64,000 bases of DNA from assembly GCF_004348115.1 (NCBI RefSeq), contig NZ_QPFB01000001.1:1217978-1281977 (forward strand), written 5' to 3'. The stretch comes from Stenotrophomonas sp. ATCM1_4 (GTDB lineage Bacteria > Pseudomonadota > Gammaproteobacteria > Xanthomonadales > Xanthomonadaceae). Below are positions 38,769 through 47,523 of the stretch, in pieces. The position numbers were made by a program, and so were the translations under genes. The number at the start of each line of letters is the position of its first letter. The stretch's first letter is position 1. The notes under the pieces were generated by a model. It ran no database searches. It was not told the origin of the DNA and was given only the letters and a program-made list of their open reading frames with translations.

Positions 38769-40270
38769 CGGGGCAGGCTCCATCGGGAATGGCCGCGCGA
38801 AGTCGGCTGCAGGAGGCCGCACCTGCCGATCGGCGCGACCTCGCTGCGGGTCAGCACCGCCAGCGTCCAGGCATCGTCGGCGGCCACTTCGGCCAGCGTG
38901 CGGGTGCCGCTGGGCGTACGCAGGATGGCCACGCCGTGCGCGACGGAACCATCGCGGCGATGGATGACCGTGAAGGCTTCCAGCTGGCCTTCGCCGGCCG
39001 GGCTGATTTCCAGCGGCGGCACTTCGCCGCGCCGGCTGTCCGCGATGGACTGCACGCTGCTGAAGGCCAGGTCCGGATGGCCGGGGTAGGGACGCCGGGC
39101 CAGCAGCAGTGCATGGTGCTTGGTGACGAATTCCCCCTGGCCATAGAGCAACCCGGGAAAGAACGAACGCGAAGCGCGCAGGCGCCGCACCATCGCGCAG
39201 GTGGCATGGGTCATGTAGTTGCTCATCGGTGCGCCGAAGAAGGTCAACCCGCCGGTGACGGTGGGCTCGAAGCGCGCCGGCAACCCGAGCGCGCGGCGCG
39301 CCATCTTGGGGACGCAGGGAAAGCAGCTGTACAGCTCCATCGCTTCGAACACGCCGCCGGCGAGGTGGCGTGCGCTTTCCAGCACCGTGCTCTGGGCGTG
39401 GCTTTCCCAGTAGTGGTCGCGTGCCAGGAAGTCGCCGGGCTCGTTGGCATGCACGCCGCCCCAGATGTGCACGAGGCGTTCCTCGGGCAGGCCGGCGCGG
39501 CGTGCGAGCGCCAGGCTGGTCACCAGCACGGCCGCCCCCTGGTTGACCTGCGGATTGGCGGTCATGCGCTTGGTGTACGGCCAGGCGATCCAGCGGTTCT
39601 GTTCCGATGGCGTGGTGACGTCGGCCGGGCTGTACGGCTCGCGCAGCCACGCGCAGGGATTGCCGGCGGCATGCCGCGCGTAGCGGCTCCACAGCTCGCC
39701 GCTCTCGCGCTGCGCCGCGGACGGAGCCTGTCCCCAGTGGGCCGTGCTGGCCGTTTCATAGAATGGATAGACCGTGGTGGGCCGGTCGCAGCCGAGCGCG
39801 GCGGCCAGCGGATGCACCAGCGTGTGACCGCGCAGCGGCGCCGGTCCATCCTCGGCCCAGTGCGTCCAAGGCAGCGTGATTCCCTGCGCGGCGGCCTTGC
39901 CGACGGTGGACTGGGATTCGGCGCCACAGATCAGCGCGACCCGGCTCTGGCCATCGATGATGCGTTCGGCAGCCTCCTGGATCAGCCGCAACGGGCTCTC
40001 GCCGCCCACCGCGCCATACGCGCGATGCGACGGGTCAATGCCCAGGCATTCGGCCAACAGGCCCGGCGCATCGCGGTAGCGCCAACTGGACAGGTTGACC
40101 ACGTCCAGTGAATCGACCTGCTGCAGCAGCGGTGCACGTGCATCGTTCTCGGCCACGCGCGCGGCACGCAGCATCAGGTCGACCGGCTCCAGTCCGTCGC
40201 GTGGGTCGGCCGGGCGGTCCAGCCATTCGCCGATGCCGACGATCACCGGTTGGGTGGCAGGGCTGCTCAC
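38765..40270 (-). CDS. Thiolase-like protein lacking the catalytic residues
   Basis: 501 residues with the thiolase fold signature at the N-terminus (VIVGIGEWLDRPADP, LDVVNLSSWRYRDAPG) and a C-terminal all-beta domain. The nucleophilic Cys of thiolases is replaced (YGAVGGESPLRL), the GHP catalytic His is absent (GGLTFFGAPMSNYM), and no final CxG Cys is seen. This is the pattern of SCP2-thiolase-like (TLP1-like) proteins. It may bind rather than cleave acyl-CoA. Starts with GTG at 40270, overlapping the acyl-CoA synthetase stop (GTGA). Confidence 0.8.
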   Translation of the reverse strand: MSSPATQPVIVGIGEWLDRPADPRDGLEPVDLMLRAARVAENDARAPLLQQVDSLDVVNLSSWRYRDAPGLLAECLGIDPSHRAYGAVGGESPLRLIQEAAERIIDGQSRVALICGAESQSTVGKAAAQGITLPWTHWAEDGPAPLRGHTLVHPLAAALGCDRPTTVYPFYETASTAHWGQAPSAAQRESGELWSRYARHAAGNPCAWLREPYSPADVTTPSEQNRWIAWPYTKRMTANPQVNQGAAVLVTSLALARRAGLPEERLVHIWGGVHANEPGDFLARDHYWESHAQSTVLESARHLAGGVFEAMELYSCFPCVPKMARRALGLPARFEPTVTGGLTFFGAPMSNYMTHATCAMVRRLRASRSFFPGLLYGQGEFVTKHHALLLARRPYPGHPDLAFSSVQSIADSRRGEVPPLEISPAGEGQLEAFTVIHRRDGSVAHGVAILRTPSGTRTLAEVAADDAWTLAVLTRSEVAPIGRCGLLQPTSRGHSRWSLPR

Positions 40271-42402
40271 TGGGCCGGCTCCACTGGGGTATTCCAGACC
40301 ACCAGGCCGTCCAGTGCCTCGATCCGCCCGCCGCTGGCCAGCAGCGGATTGACCTCCAGTGAGGCCAAGTCCGGCCCCAGGGCGAGGGCGGCATCCCCGA
40401 TGCGCGCGATCACTTCGGCCAGCCAACGACGGTCCACGACCGGCCCGCCGCGATACCCATCCAGCAGCGCCGAGCAGCGCAGCTCGTCCAGCATTGCCAG
40501 CACATCCTCGGCGCTGACCGGCAACAGGCGCAGGCTGCTGTCCTTGAACAGTTCGACCCAGACCCCGCCCAGGCCGACCGCCAGTGTTGGCCCCCACTGT
40601 GGGTCGCGCACCACGCCCACCAGCAGCTCGATGCCGTGGCGGCGCATCGGCGAAACGAGCACGCCATCGATGCGTGCATCGGGCCGCGCGGACGCAACCG
40701 CATGGCGCAGCTGCTGGTATGCATCGGCGGCTTCTTCGACGGCCACGTCCAGGCACACGCCGCCGACGTCGCTCTTGTGGGCGATGTCGGGCGAAGCGAT
40801 CTTCAGCACCACCGGGCCGTTGAAGCTGGCGGCATGGCCCTGCGCCTGCACCGGGTCGGTCGCCATCCGCGCCGGCACCACCGGCACGCCCTGGGTCACC
40901 AGGAAATCCAGCGTCTCCCGCTCCGACCGCGGGCGTTGCACGTCTTCGCCGGCCGGCAACGCGGTGCGGGATGGCTGCGGGGAAAGAGGATGTTGTCGTG
41001 CCCACCACTGGGCCTGGGCGATGGCGGCCACGCCGCGGTCCAGGCCCACGCCCAGATAGACCAGGCCATGGTGCTCGGCCAGCATCCGGCTGAAATCCGG
41101 CACCGGTCGCGGTGCGATGCTGAGCAGCACGCCGGGCGTGCTGGCGGCGGAGAACGCCTGCCCGACCTGCTGGATCACCTGCTGGCTGTAGCCATGGCGG
41201 GGCTCGGTGGGCAGGTCGTACAGGCAGGCGATCAGCCCGATGTCGGGGTCCTGGTCGAGCACCTCGATGCTGCGCGCGAACAGCGCCGGGTCGAGGATGG
41301 CCGCGCCGGTGAGATCCAGCGGGTTGTGCGGTGTGCCGAAGGACGGCATCACGTCGCCCAGCGCATCACGGCTGCGCACGGACAGCTCGGGCAGTGCCAG
41401 GCCGCTGGCTTCGGCGCGGTCGGCGGCGATCTCGCAGATACCGCCGGAAATGGCGATGGCGGCGACGTTGCCGCCACCGCGCGAACGCAGGCGCGACAGC
41501 AATGCGGCGGTGGCCACCAGGTCGTCGATCGAATGTACGCGGATGATGCCCAGCTGCCGGCAGGCGGCGTCGAACACCCGGTCATCGCCGACCAGCGAGC
41601 CGGTGTGCGCCTGCGCGGCTTTTGCCGTGACCGCGCTGGTGCCGATCTTCAACGCCACCACCGGCTTGCCGGCGGCCAACGCGCGCCGCGCGGCGGCTGC
41701 CAGCGTCGCGGTGTCGCGCGTGGTTTCCAGGAACAGGCAGATGACCCGGGTGGCTTCGTCATCGACCAGGTAGTCGACCAGGCGTGCCACGCTGAGGTCG
41801 GCTTCATTGCCGGTGGAGACGATGTAGCTCAGGCCCACGCCCTGGCGGCCGGCATGGTCAGCGATGTAGCTGGCGGTGGCACCGCTTTGCGAGATCAGCG
41901 CGACATTGCCGGTCAGGCGGGTAGGCAGGCCGATCGTCCACAGCGCGATGCGGTCGATGTAGTTGATCAGCCCCAGGCAGTTCGGCCCGAGCAGGTTGAC
42001 CTGATGCTGCCGTGCCAGGCCCGCCAGCGCGGCCTGGCGTCGTGCGCCATCCTCGCCGGTCTCGGCGAAACCGGAGGTCAGGATCACCGCATTGGCGATG
42101 CCCGCCTCGTGCAGGTCGCCGAAGGTATCCTCGATGGCGTGCGCCGGCACCATCAGCAGTGCCGCGTCCACCGGTTCGCCGATCGCCCGGCAGGAGGCGG
42201 CGGCACGCAGTCCGTGGATATGGCCGCCGCGCGGGTTGACCACGTGTACTTGGCCTGCGTAGCCGAGTTCGCCGAGGTTGGCGAATGCCCCGTTGGACCA
42301 GCGGGAGCGTTCGGTGGCGCCGACCAGCGCGATGGCGCGGGGGCGCAGCAGCCCATCGAGCGAGGCAGGCGCATCGGCGTGTGCATTCAATCGTGCATTC
42401 AT
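40267..42402 (-). CDS. ADP-forming acyl-CoA synthetase (acetate--CoA ligase family)
   Basis: 711 residues. Domains in order: CoA-binding Rossmann fold (AIALVGATERSRWSNGAFAN), CoA-ligase succinyl-CoA-synthetase-like (ALISQSGATASYIADHAGR, ISGGICEIAADRAE), and a C-terminal ATP-grasp (VVLKIASPDIAHKSDVGGVCL, VLVSPMRRHGIELLVGVVR). Converts an acid plus CoA and ATP to acyl-CoA, ADP and phosphate. Substrate unknown. First gene of the operon with the thiolase-like protein and the crotonase; the LysR gene is 308 bases upstream in the same direction. Confidence 0.88.
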   Translation of the reverse strand: MNARLNAHADAPASLDGLLRPRAIALVGATERSRWSNGAFANLGELGYAGQVHVVNPRGGHIHGLRAAASCRAIGEPVDAALLMVPAHAIEDTFGDLHEAGIANAVILTSGFAETGEDGARRQAALAGLARQHQVNLLGPNCLGLINYIDRIALWTIGLPTRLTGNVALISQSGATASYIADHAGRQGVGLSYIVSTGNEADLSVARLVDYLVDDEATRVICLFLETTRDTATLAAAARRALAAGKPVVALKIGTSAVTAKAAQAHTGSLVGDDRVFDAACRQLGIIRVHSIDDLVATAALLSRLRSRGGGNVAAIAISGGICEIAADRAEASGLALPELSVRSRDALGDVMPSFGTPHNPLDLTGAAILDPALFARSIEVLDQDPDIGLIACLYDLPTEPRHGYSQQVIQQVGQAFSAASTPGVLLSIAPRPVPDFSRMLAEHHGLVYLGVGLDRGVAAIAQAQWWARQHPLSPQPSRTALPAGEDVQRPRSERETLDFLVTQGVPVVPARMATDPVQAQGHAASFNGPVVLKIASPDIAHKSDVGGVCLDVAVEEAADAYQQLRHAVASARPDARIDGVLVSPMRRHGIELLVGVVRDPQWGPTLAVGLGGVWVELFKDSSLRLLPVSAEDVLAMLDELRCSALLDGYRGGPVVDRRWLAEVIARIGDAALALGPDLASLEVNPLLASGGRIEALDGLVVWNTPVEPAQ

Positions 42403-42709
42403 GGGGGAGTTCTCGTGCAATCGGGCGCCGCCGGCACGCGACGGTTGTTGCCCGCGCGGGAACGGACGCGCGTGCCACGTGCGGTAGCGGATGAGGTCAG
42501 GACACCTGAGGGGGCGCACGCCATGCGCCGGCTTGAAGCTGTTCACGCGCCTGGGCGGCATGCGTCCGGCCCGTTGTTCGGACGTGTCCGTGCAGGACGT
42601 GAACAGGTTCAAGAAGACGCGGCATGCAATGCACTATCGGAAACGGCGGGGGACGCGTCCAATACGAAAAGCATGGCCATCCAGACGTGTTTGCTCTTGC
42701 CCGCGGCGC
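42403..42709. other. Non-coding gap between LysR gene and acyl-CoA operon
   Basis: About 307 bases with no plausible gene. An inverted pair GTCCG (42564-42568) / CGGAC (42579-42583) spaced by 10 bases is a possible regulator site; no promoter stands out. Confidence 0.5.
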
Positions 42710-43615
42710 TCAGCCGGCATCGGCGATGCCCTCGAACGCCAATGCCATGCGCCAGCACAGTTCCGTGGCCGGATGGGGAGTGCCGCGGCGGCGCGCCAGC
42801 CGCAGCAGCACCGGGCGCTGGTCGATCAACGGCCGTGCGCAGAGCTGCTCCTGCAACTGCGCGGGGGGGCGGCGGATGAAGTTCAGGCCCAGCGCCCGGT
42901 TGGCCAGGATGTGCTCCAGCCACAGGTCGCTCATCATTTCGTGGTCCACGCGCAACACCGCGCCGGCGCGTTTGGGACCGTTGAACAACTGGTCGTACAG
43001 CGGTGGGTTCAGGGCACGCTCGAAGACCAGCACCGTCCTGTCGTGCAGGTCGCGGTCGCTGACCACGTCGAGCTGTGCCAGTGGGTCGTCCCGGCGGCAC
43101 AGCAGTTCGCAGCTGGACTGGGCCACGACCCGGTACTCCAGTGCCGGATCGATCACCTCGCCAACGACGAATGCCATGTCCAGCTTCTCGTCGGCCACCT
43201 TCTCGACCAGCTCCGGGCTCCAGCCGACCACGGTCTCGATGCGCAGCCGTGGATGGATCTGCGCGAAACGTTCCAGCAGCACCACGCGTTCGGCGAACAG
43301 GTGCGAATACGGTGGCAGCCCGATCCGCAGCAGCGGCCACTCCTGCTGCCGGCGCAGCAGCAGCGCGCCGGCGTTGAACGCATCCAGTGCCTGCATCACC
43401 GCCCGTGCCGGCGCGAGCAGCGCGGCCCCCTGTTCGCTCAGTGCGACGCGCCGGCTGTCGCGGATGAACAGCTCGAAGCCCAACTGCCGTTCGAGCTTGC
43501 GGATCTGCGCGGACAGCCATGGCTGGGCAACGTGCAGGGCGTCGGCCGCGCGGGTGAAGGACAGCGCGTCGGCCACGGCGACGAACATCTGGAGCAACCG
43601 GGATTCGGTACGCAT
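42710..43615 (-). CDS. LysR family transcriptional regulator
   Basis: 301 residues. HTH SFTRAADALHVAQPWLSAQI near residues 20-40 and effector domain with LRIGLPPYSHLFAE. Lies upstream and in the same direction as the acyl-CoA operon, the probable target. ATG at 43615 starts the usual short N-terminus MRTESRLLQMFVAVAD. Ligand unknown, perhaps a substrate of the operon. Confidence 0.87.
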   Translation of the reverse strand: MRTESRLLQMFVAVADALSFTRAADALHVAQPWLSAQIRKLERQLGFELFIRDSRRVALSEQGAALLAPARAVMQALDAFNAGALLLRRQQEWPLLRIGLPPYSHLFAERVVLLERFAQIHPRLRIETVVGWSPELVEKVADEKLDMAFVVGEVIDPALEYRVVAQSSCELLCRRDDPLAQLDVVSDRDLHDRTVLVFERALNPPLYDQLFNGPKRAGAVLRVDHEMMSDLWLEHILANRALGLNFIRRPPAQLQEQLCARPLIDQRPVLLRLARRRGTPHPATELCWRMALAFEGIADAG

Positions 43616-43910
43616 GCGCGTGGCGGAGTGGCGATGGGGCAGTCCAGTATGGGGAGTCGCCCGGCAGCTGTAATGCGCGGCATCGCCAACCTCGCGTGGC
43701 CCGCATTCCTGCGTGGTTTCCACCGTTCTGTTTCGGGACAACGGGGTTACAGTCGCCATTGTTCCGTCAGGAAACAACGCCACACAAACGGCCTTGCCAC
43801 GGCGTACTGCGGCAACAGCCGGACGCCAACGACCGTGGTCCGCTCCAACGATGAACGCACGGCATCGCCTGGATCAGGTTGCTACGCGCGAACGCACGTC
43901 CAGGCAGGAA
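43616..43910. other. Non-coding gap upstream of the LysR gene
   Basis: About 295 bases without a plausible gene. An imperfect inverted repeat TTGTTCC-GTCA-GGAAACAA (43769-43787) is the only notable structure; a repeated GTTTC/GTTCC pattern near 43730-43790 might be a regulator site. Confidence 0.4.
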
Positions 43911-44288
43911 TCAGGCCGGCATCGACCGCCAGAGCCATGCCCCCAGCGCCGTCAGCGATGCGATCCAGACGACCAGGATGATGGCGGCCATGGCGCGGCT
44001 GACCGGCCGTGTCGCCGCGGCCGCAGCCCGCTGCCGGGCGTCATCGAGTACTTCTGCCGGCACCCGGCGCAGCACCAGCAGCAGACCGAGCGGCACGATC
44101 ACCAGGTCGTCGAGATAGCCCAGGAGCGGGATGACGTCCGGGATGAGATCGATGGGGCTCAGCGCGTACGCCGCGATCCCGAGGGCGAGCAGGCGCAGCG
44201 GCCATGGCGTGCGCGGGTCGCGCGCCACGAAGTAGACGACCAGCGTCTGTCGCTTCAGCTCCTTGGCCCATTGGCGCAGACCTACCAT
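43911..44288 (-). CDS. YkvA family (DUF1232) membrane protein
   Basis: 125 residues. Contains the DUF1232 signature ALSPIDLIPDVIPLLGYLDD, plus two or three hydrophobic segments, the last near the C-terminus (MAAIILVVWIASLTALGAWL). Small inner-membrane protein of unknown role. Follows trxC by 18 bases on the same strand. Confidence 0.85.
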   Translation of the reverse strand: MVGLRQWAKELKRQTLVVYFVARDPRTPWPLRLLALGIAAYALSPIDLIPDVIPLLGYLDDLVIVPLGLLLVLRRVPAEVLDDARQRAAAAATRPVSRAMAAIILVVWIASLTALGAWLWRSMPA

Positions 44289-44306
44289 GTGTGTTCGATG
44301 CCGTCG

Positions 44307-44747
44307 TCAGCGACGGGCCCACTGCACGATCTGGCTGGCCGACATCGCGCCGGGCTGGCGCGCGATCTCGCGTCCGCCCTGCAGCAGCACCATGGTCGGG
44401 ATGCTGCGGATGGCAAAGCGCGCGGCCAGCGCCGGCTGCGCCTCGGTGTCGACCTTGGCCAGCCGCATGTGTGGTTCCAGCTGCGCGGCAGCCTTGGCGA
44501 ACTCCGGTGCCATCTGCCGGCAGGGGCCACACCATGCCGCCCAGAAGTCGATCAGCAGCGGAATCTGCGAGCGCTGCGCATGTGCCTGGAAGGCTGCCTC
44601 ATCTAGGGCGATCGGCACGGCGGTGAACAGGGCCTGGTGGCAGCGGCCGCACGCAGGCGACTGCGCCAGCCGCGTGCCCGGCACGCGGTTGATGGCATTG
44701 CAGTGCGGGCAGGCGATCTGCAGCAGGTCGGGGCTCGGGGTGCTCAT
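44307..44747 (-). CDS. trxC: Thioredoxin 2 (TrxC)
   Basis: 146 residues. N-terminal zinc-binding region with two Cys pairs (CPHCNAINRVPGTRL... ACGRCHQ) followed by a thioredoxin fold with active site WAAWCGPCRQMAPEF. This is the zinc-thioredoxin form, a cytoplasmic reductase expressed in oxidative stress in E. coli. ATG at 44747 is preferred; ATG at 44753 is also in frame. Divergent from the aroG leader. Confidence 0.94.
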   Translation of the reverse strand: MSTPSPDLLQIACPHCNAINRVPGTRLAQSPACGRCHQALFTAVPIALDEAAFQAHAQRSQIPLLIDFWAAWCGPCRQMAPEFAKAAAQLEPHMRLAKVDTEAQPALAARFAIRSIPTMVLLQGGREIARQPGAMSASQIVQWARR

Positions 44748-44913
44748 CGGCATGTGGGACAGGAGTGGACTGCGCTGCAGTATGTGGCCGCCGGGGTGAA
44801 GCGCGGGCGACCGGGGGCGGCCCACGACGGCGCTGGATGAACGAAACCACCGCCGCGTCCGTTGCGGCTGTAACTGTCGCATTGCACAAAAAAGCGTGTT
44901 ATCAATGCATCCC

Positions 44914-44994
44914 ATGAACGCAGCCCGCGCCAGCTTTTACTTTTGGTATTACTTTCCGAAGCCGCTGGCGGAGGAAGGACTGCGCTCACCCTGA
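44914..44994 (+). CDS. aroG attenuator leader peptide
   Basis: 26 residues, MNAARASFYFWYYFPKPLAE then EGLRSP, with seven aromatic residues in a row (Phe-Tyr-Phe-Trp-Tyr-Tyr-Phe) at codons 8-14. An in-frame ATG at 44905 would give 29 residues. No clear ribosome binding site. The gene is far too short to be a normal protein and lies between trxC and aroG, directly in front of an intrinsic terminator; the run of Phe/Tyr/Trp codons is the hallmark of transcription attenuation by aromatic amino acid supply. Confidence 0.85.
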   Translation: MNAARASFYFWYYFPKPLAEEGLRSP

Positions 44995-45048
44995 AGAAAC
45001 CTTCAGACGCATTCCCGAAAAGCCGCCAGCGAACCTGGCGGCTTTTTT
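44963..45048 (+). promoter_or_regulatory. Transcription attenuator of aroG (antiterminator and terminator)
   Basis: Terminator: AGCCGCCAG (45021-45029), loop, CTGGCGGCT (45035-45043), then five T. Antiterminator: CGCTGGCGG (44963-44971), inside the leader coding region just after the aromatic codons, is perfectly complementary to CCGCCAGCG (45023-45031), so pairing would prevent the terminator from forming. A ribosome stalled on Phe/Tyr/Trp codons leaves the antiterminator arm free; a ribosome that moves on covers it and lets the terminator form. Confidence 0.85.
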
Positions 45049-45103
45049 CATGCCGCCAACGCTGGGGCCACACCCTTCACGATCTGGATTGGAGACCCCC
45101 GCA

Positions 45104-46177
45104 ATGCCCCCCCACACCGACGACCTGCGCATCCGCAAACTTGAACCGCTGACCCCGCCGGCCCAGCTGCTGTCGCTGCTGCCCTGCGACGAGGAGGCCT
45201 CGCAGACCGTGGCCGATGCCCGCGCCGCGCTGCACCGCATCCTGCACGGCCAGGACGACCGCCTGGCCGTGGTGGTCGGCCCGTGTTCCATCCACGACCC
45301 GGTCGCGGCGATGGAGTACGCCCAGCGCCTGCGCCCGCTGCGCGATGCGCTCGGCGGCGAGCTGGAGATCGTCATGCGCGTGTACTTCGAGAAGCCGCGC
45401 ACCACAGTCGGCTGGAAGGGCCTGATCAACGACCCGGACCTGGACGGCAGCTTCAACATCAACAAGGGCCTGCGCGTGGCGCGCGGCCTGCTGCGCGACA
45501 TCAACCGCCTCGGCCTGCCGGCGGGCGTGGAGTTCCTGGACGTGATCTCGCCGCAGTACATCGCCGACCTGGTGGCCTGGGGCGCGATCGGCGCGCGCAC
45601 CACCGAAAGCCAGGTGCACCGCGAGCTGGCCTCCGGGCTGTCGTGCCCGGTGGGCTTCAAGAACGGCACCACCGGTGACGTGAAGATCGCCGCCGACGCG
45701 GTCGGCGCGGCCTCGCACCCGCACCACTTCCTGTCGGTGACCAAGGAGGGCGGCACCGCCATCGTGGCCACCCAGGGCAACCCGGACTGCCACGTGATCC
45801 TGCGTGGCGGCAAGGCGCCCAACTACGACGCGGCCAGCGTGCAGGCGGCCAGCGAGGTGCTGGGCAAGTCGCAGCTGCCGGCACGGCTGATGATCGATGC
45901 CAGCCACGCCAACAGCAGCAAGAAGCCGGAGAACCAGCCGCGCGTGATCGAGGACATCGCCGGCCAGCTGGAGGGCGGTGAGCAGCGCATCGTCGGGGTG
46001 ATGATCGAGAGCCACCTGGTGGCCGGCCGCCAGGAGCTGGTCCAGGGCCAGCCGCTGGTCTACGGGCAGAGCATCACCGATGGCTGCATCGACTGGGACA
46101 GCACCGTGCAGGTGCTTGAGCGGCTGGCCGAGGCCGTGCGTGGGCGCCGCCAGGCACAGCTGGAAGCGGCCGCCTGA
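45104..46177 (+). CDS. aroG: 3-deoxy-7-phosphoheptulonate (DAHP) synthase, type I
   Basis: 357 residues, AroG/AroF/AroH type. Catalyses condensation of PEP and erythrose-4-phosphate, first step to aromatic amino acids. Motifs: VVGPCSIHDPVAAMEYA, RVYFEKPRTTVGWKGLINDP, GARTTESQVHRELASG, VGFKNGTTGD, MIDASHANSSKKPENQ (metal and PEP ligands). ATG at 45104 gives the conserved N-terminus; the attenuator is 55 bases upstream. It could be Phe-, Tyr- or Trp-sensitive; not decided here. Confidence 0.95.
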   Translation: MPPHTDDLRIRKLEPLTPPAQLLSLLPCDEEASQTVADARAALHRILHGQDDRLAVVVGPCSIHDPVAAMEYAQRLRPLRDALGGELEIVMRVYFEKPRTTVGWKGLINDPDLDGSFNINKGLRVARGLLRDINRLGLPAGVEFLDVISPQYIADLVAWGAIGARTTESQVHRELASGLSCPVGFKNGTTGDVKIAADAVGAASHPHHFLSVTKEGGTAIVATQGNPDCHVILRGGKAPNYDAASVQAASEVLGKSQLPARLMIDASHANSSKKPENQPRVIEDIAGQLEGGEQRIVGVMIESHLVAGRQELVQGQPLVYGQSITDGCIDWDSTVQVLERLAEAVRGRRQAQLEAAA

Positions 46178-46234
46178 CTGGGCCAAGCGTGACAGCCACA
46201 CTGGCACGCACCGGCCAGTCCAAGTAATTTACGC

Positions 46235-46259
46235 GGCGGGAGGCGCAACGCCTCCCGCC
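46235..46259. terminator. Hairpin downstream of aroG
   Basis: GGCGGGAGGCG-CAA-CGCCTCCCGCC, an 11 bp perfect stem, 57 bases after the aroG stop. It has no T tract, so termination strength is uncertain; it may protect the 3' end. Confidence 0.6.
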
Positions 46260-46331
46260 TGCTGTGGTCTCAGGGGAGAGCGCCTCACGCGGCAGGAAGC
46301 CTAGAAATCACCGCTTATGGAGAAGGAAGTG

Positions 46332-46775
46332 ATGCGTATCCGTACGTGCAGTATGGTGCTGGCAATGATGCTGGTGCCGACCGTGGCGATGGCCAAGAGG
46401 GAAGTCGTGGATTCGGGCAGTGGCTGCCTGCAGAACCTGGCGGTGAGCGGTGGCTTCACCACCGGCAAGCAGTTCCTGGCCTCCACCGACCACGAAGGCA
46501 TCAGCTACCCCGAGGCTTTCCGCAAGACCGTGGCCGCGATCGAGGCCGAGGGGCTGGTGGGTGTCTCGCCGAACGAGCAGACCGGCTACATCGCCGCCGA
46601 GCAGACGGTGCGCGGTGGTGGTGGCTCCACCGTGCCGCTGCGCACCACCGTGCGCCGCCAGAACGACGGGTCCATCCGCGTTGAAGTGCGTTTCAGCATC
46701 AAGGGCGGCCAGCTGACCTCCAACAAGGCGGTGGGTGAAGGCCTGTGCAAGATCGCCGACGCGGCGAGCCTGTAA
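46332..46775 (+). CDS. Hypothetical exported protein
   Basis: 147 residues. Signal peptide (MVLAMMLVPTVAMA) with cleavage near AMAKR. Mature domain (about 125 residues) beta-rich with two cysteines (GSGCLQNLAVSGG and GEGLCKIAD) that could form a disulfide. No family recognised. ATG at 46332 has AGAAGGAAG in front. Followed by a GIY-YIG gene after 18 bases. Confidence 0.7.
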   Translation: MRIRTCSMVLAMMLVPTVAMAKREVVDSGSGCLQNLAVSGGFTTGKQFLASTDHEGISYPEAFRKTVAAIEAEGLVGVSPNEQTGYIAAEQTVRGGGGSTVPLRTTVRRQNDGSIRVEVRFSIKGGQLTSNKAVGEGLCKIADAASL

Positions 46776-46793
46776 CAGCGGGCGGGAGCGCGC

Positions 46794-47054
46794 GTGGGTA
46801 ACGGTGCCTGGTTCCTGTACCTGCTGGAATGCCGCGATGGCAGCTACTACGCGGGTATCAGCACCGATGTACAGGCGCGCTTCCAGGCCCATCTGGCCGG
46901 CAAGGGCGCGCGTTACACGCGCGCGCACCCGCCACTGCGGGTACTGGGCATGCGCCCGTACGCCGACCGTGCCGCCGCCTCGCGCGCGGAATGGCAGATC
47001 AAACAGCTCCCCCGCCAGCACAAGCTGGCGTGGCTGGAGCGGGCCGGGGATTGA
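46794..47054 (+). CDS. GIY-YIG domain nuclease (UPF0213-like)
   Basis: 86 residues. Standalone GIY-YIG domain: [18 protein letters not shown] with the YLL and YAG motifs, Arg in YTRAHPP, and [16 protein letters not shown] with the metal-binding Glu. Members of this single-domain family are widespread and of unclear role, possibly DNA repair. Starts with GTG at 46794 behind a GGGAG. Confidence 0.88.
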   Translation: MGNGAWFLYLLECRDGSYYAGISTDVQARFQAHLAGKGARYTRAHPPLRVLGMRPYADRAAASRAEWQIKQLPRQHKLAWLERAGD

Positions 47055-47176
47055 GGTAGAGTCTGGCTTGCAGCCGCCGTTCCGGGCGGCGCCAACGCCC
47101 GGGCAGCCGGGCACCACAGCCACGCATGCGGCTGTCCAGCGGCATGTCGGCATCGTCCTCAAGCGGAGGGTTCGTG

Positions 47177-47515
47177 ATGGCAGGTTGGTACGAGTTGGAG
47201 AAGAGCAAGGACGGGCAGTTCTACTTCGTGCTCAAGGCAGGCAACGCGGAGGTGATCCTCACCAGCGAGCGCTACACCACGCGCGCGTCGGCCGAGAACG
47301 GCATCGCCTCGGTGCAGAAGAACAGCCCCGATGAAGCGCATTACGAGCGCAAGACCAGCAGCGATGGTCGACACCATTTCAATCTCAAGGCCGCCAACCA
47401 CCAGGTGATTGGCAGCAGCCAGCTGTACGCATCGCAGGCCGCGCGCGAGGCCGGCATCACCAGCGTCAAGGGCAATGGGCCGAGCACAACGGTGAAGGAC
47501 AAGACGGCGGGGTAG
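47177..47515 (+). CDS. yegP: YegP-like protein with two DUF1508 repeats
   Basis: 112 residues made of two homologous 50-residue units: GQFYFVLKAGNAEVILTSER and RHHFNLKAANHQVIGSSQLY, each followed by a helix with Ala/Gly-Ile-xSVxxN (AENGIASVQKN, AREAGITSVKGN). Small cytoplasmic protein of unknown function. ATG at 47177 follows GGAGGG. Followed by a palindromic repeat. Confidence 0.92.
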   Translation: MAGWYELEKSKDGQFYFVLKAGNAEVILTSERYTTRASAENGIASVQKNSPDEAHYERKTSSDGRHHFNLKAANHQVIGSSQLYASQAAREAGITSVKGNGPSTTVKDKTAG

Positions 47516-47523
47516 TTGGGTTT

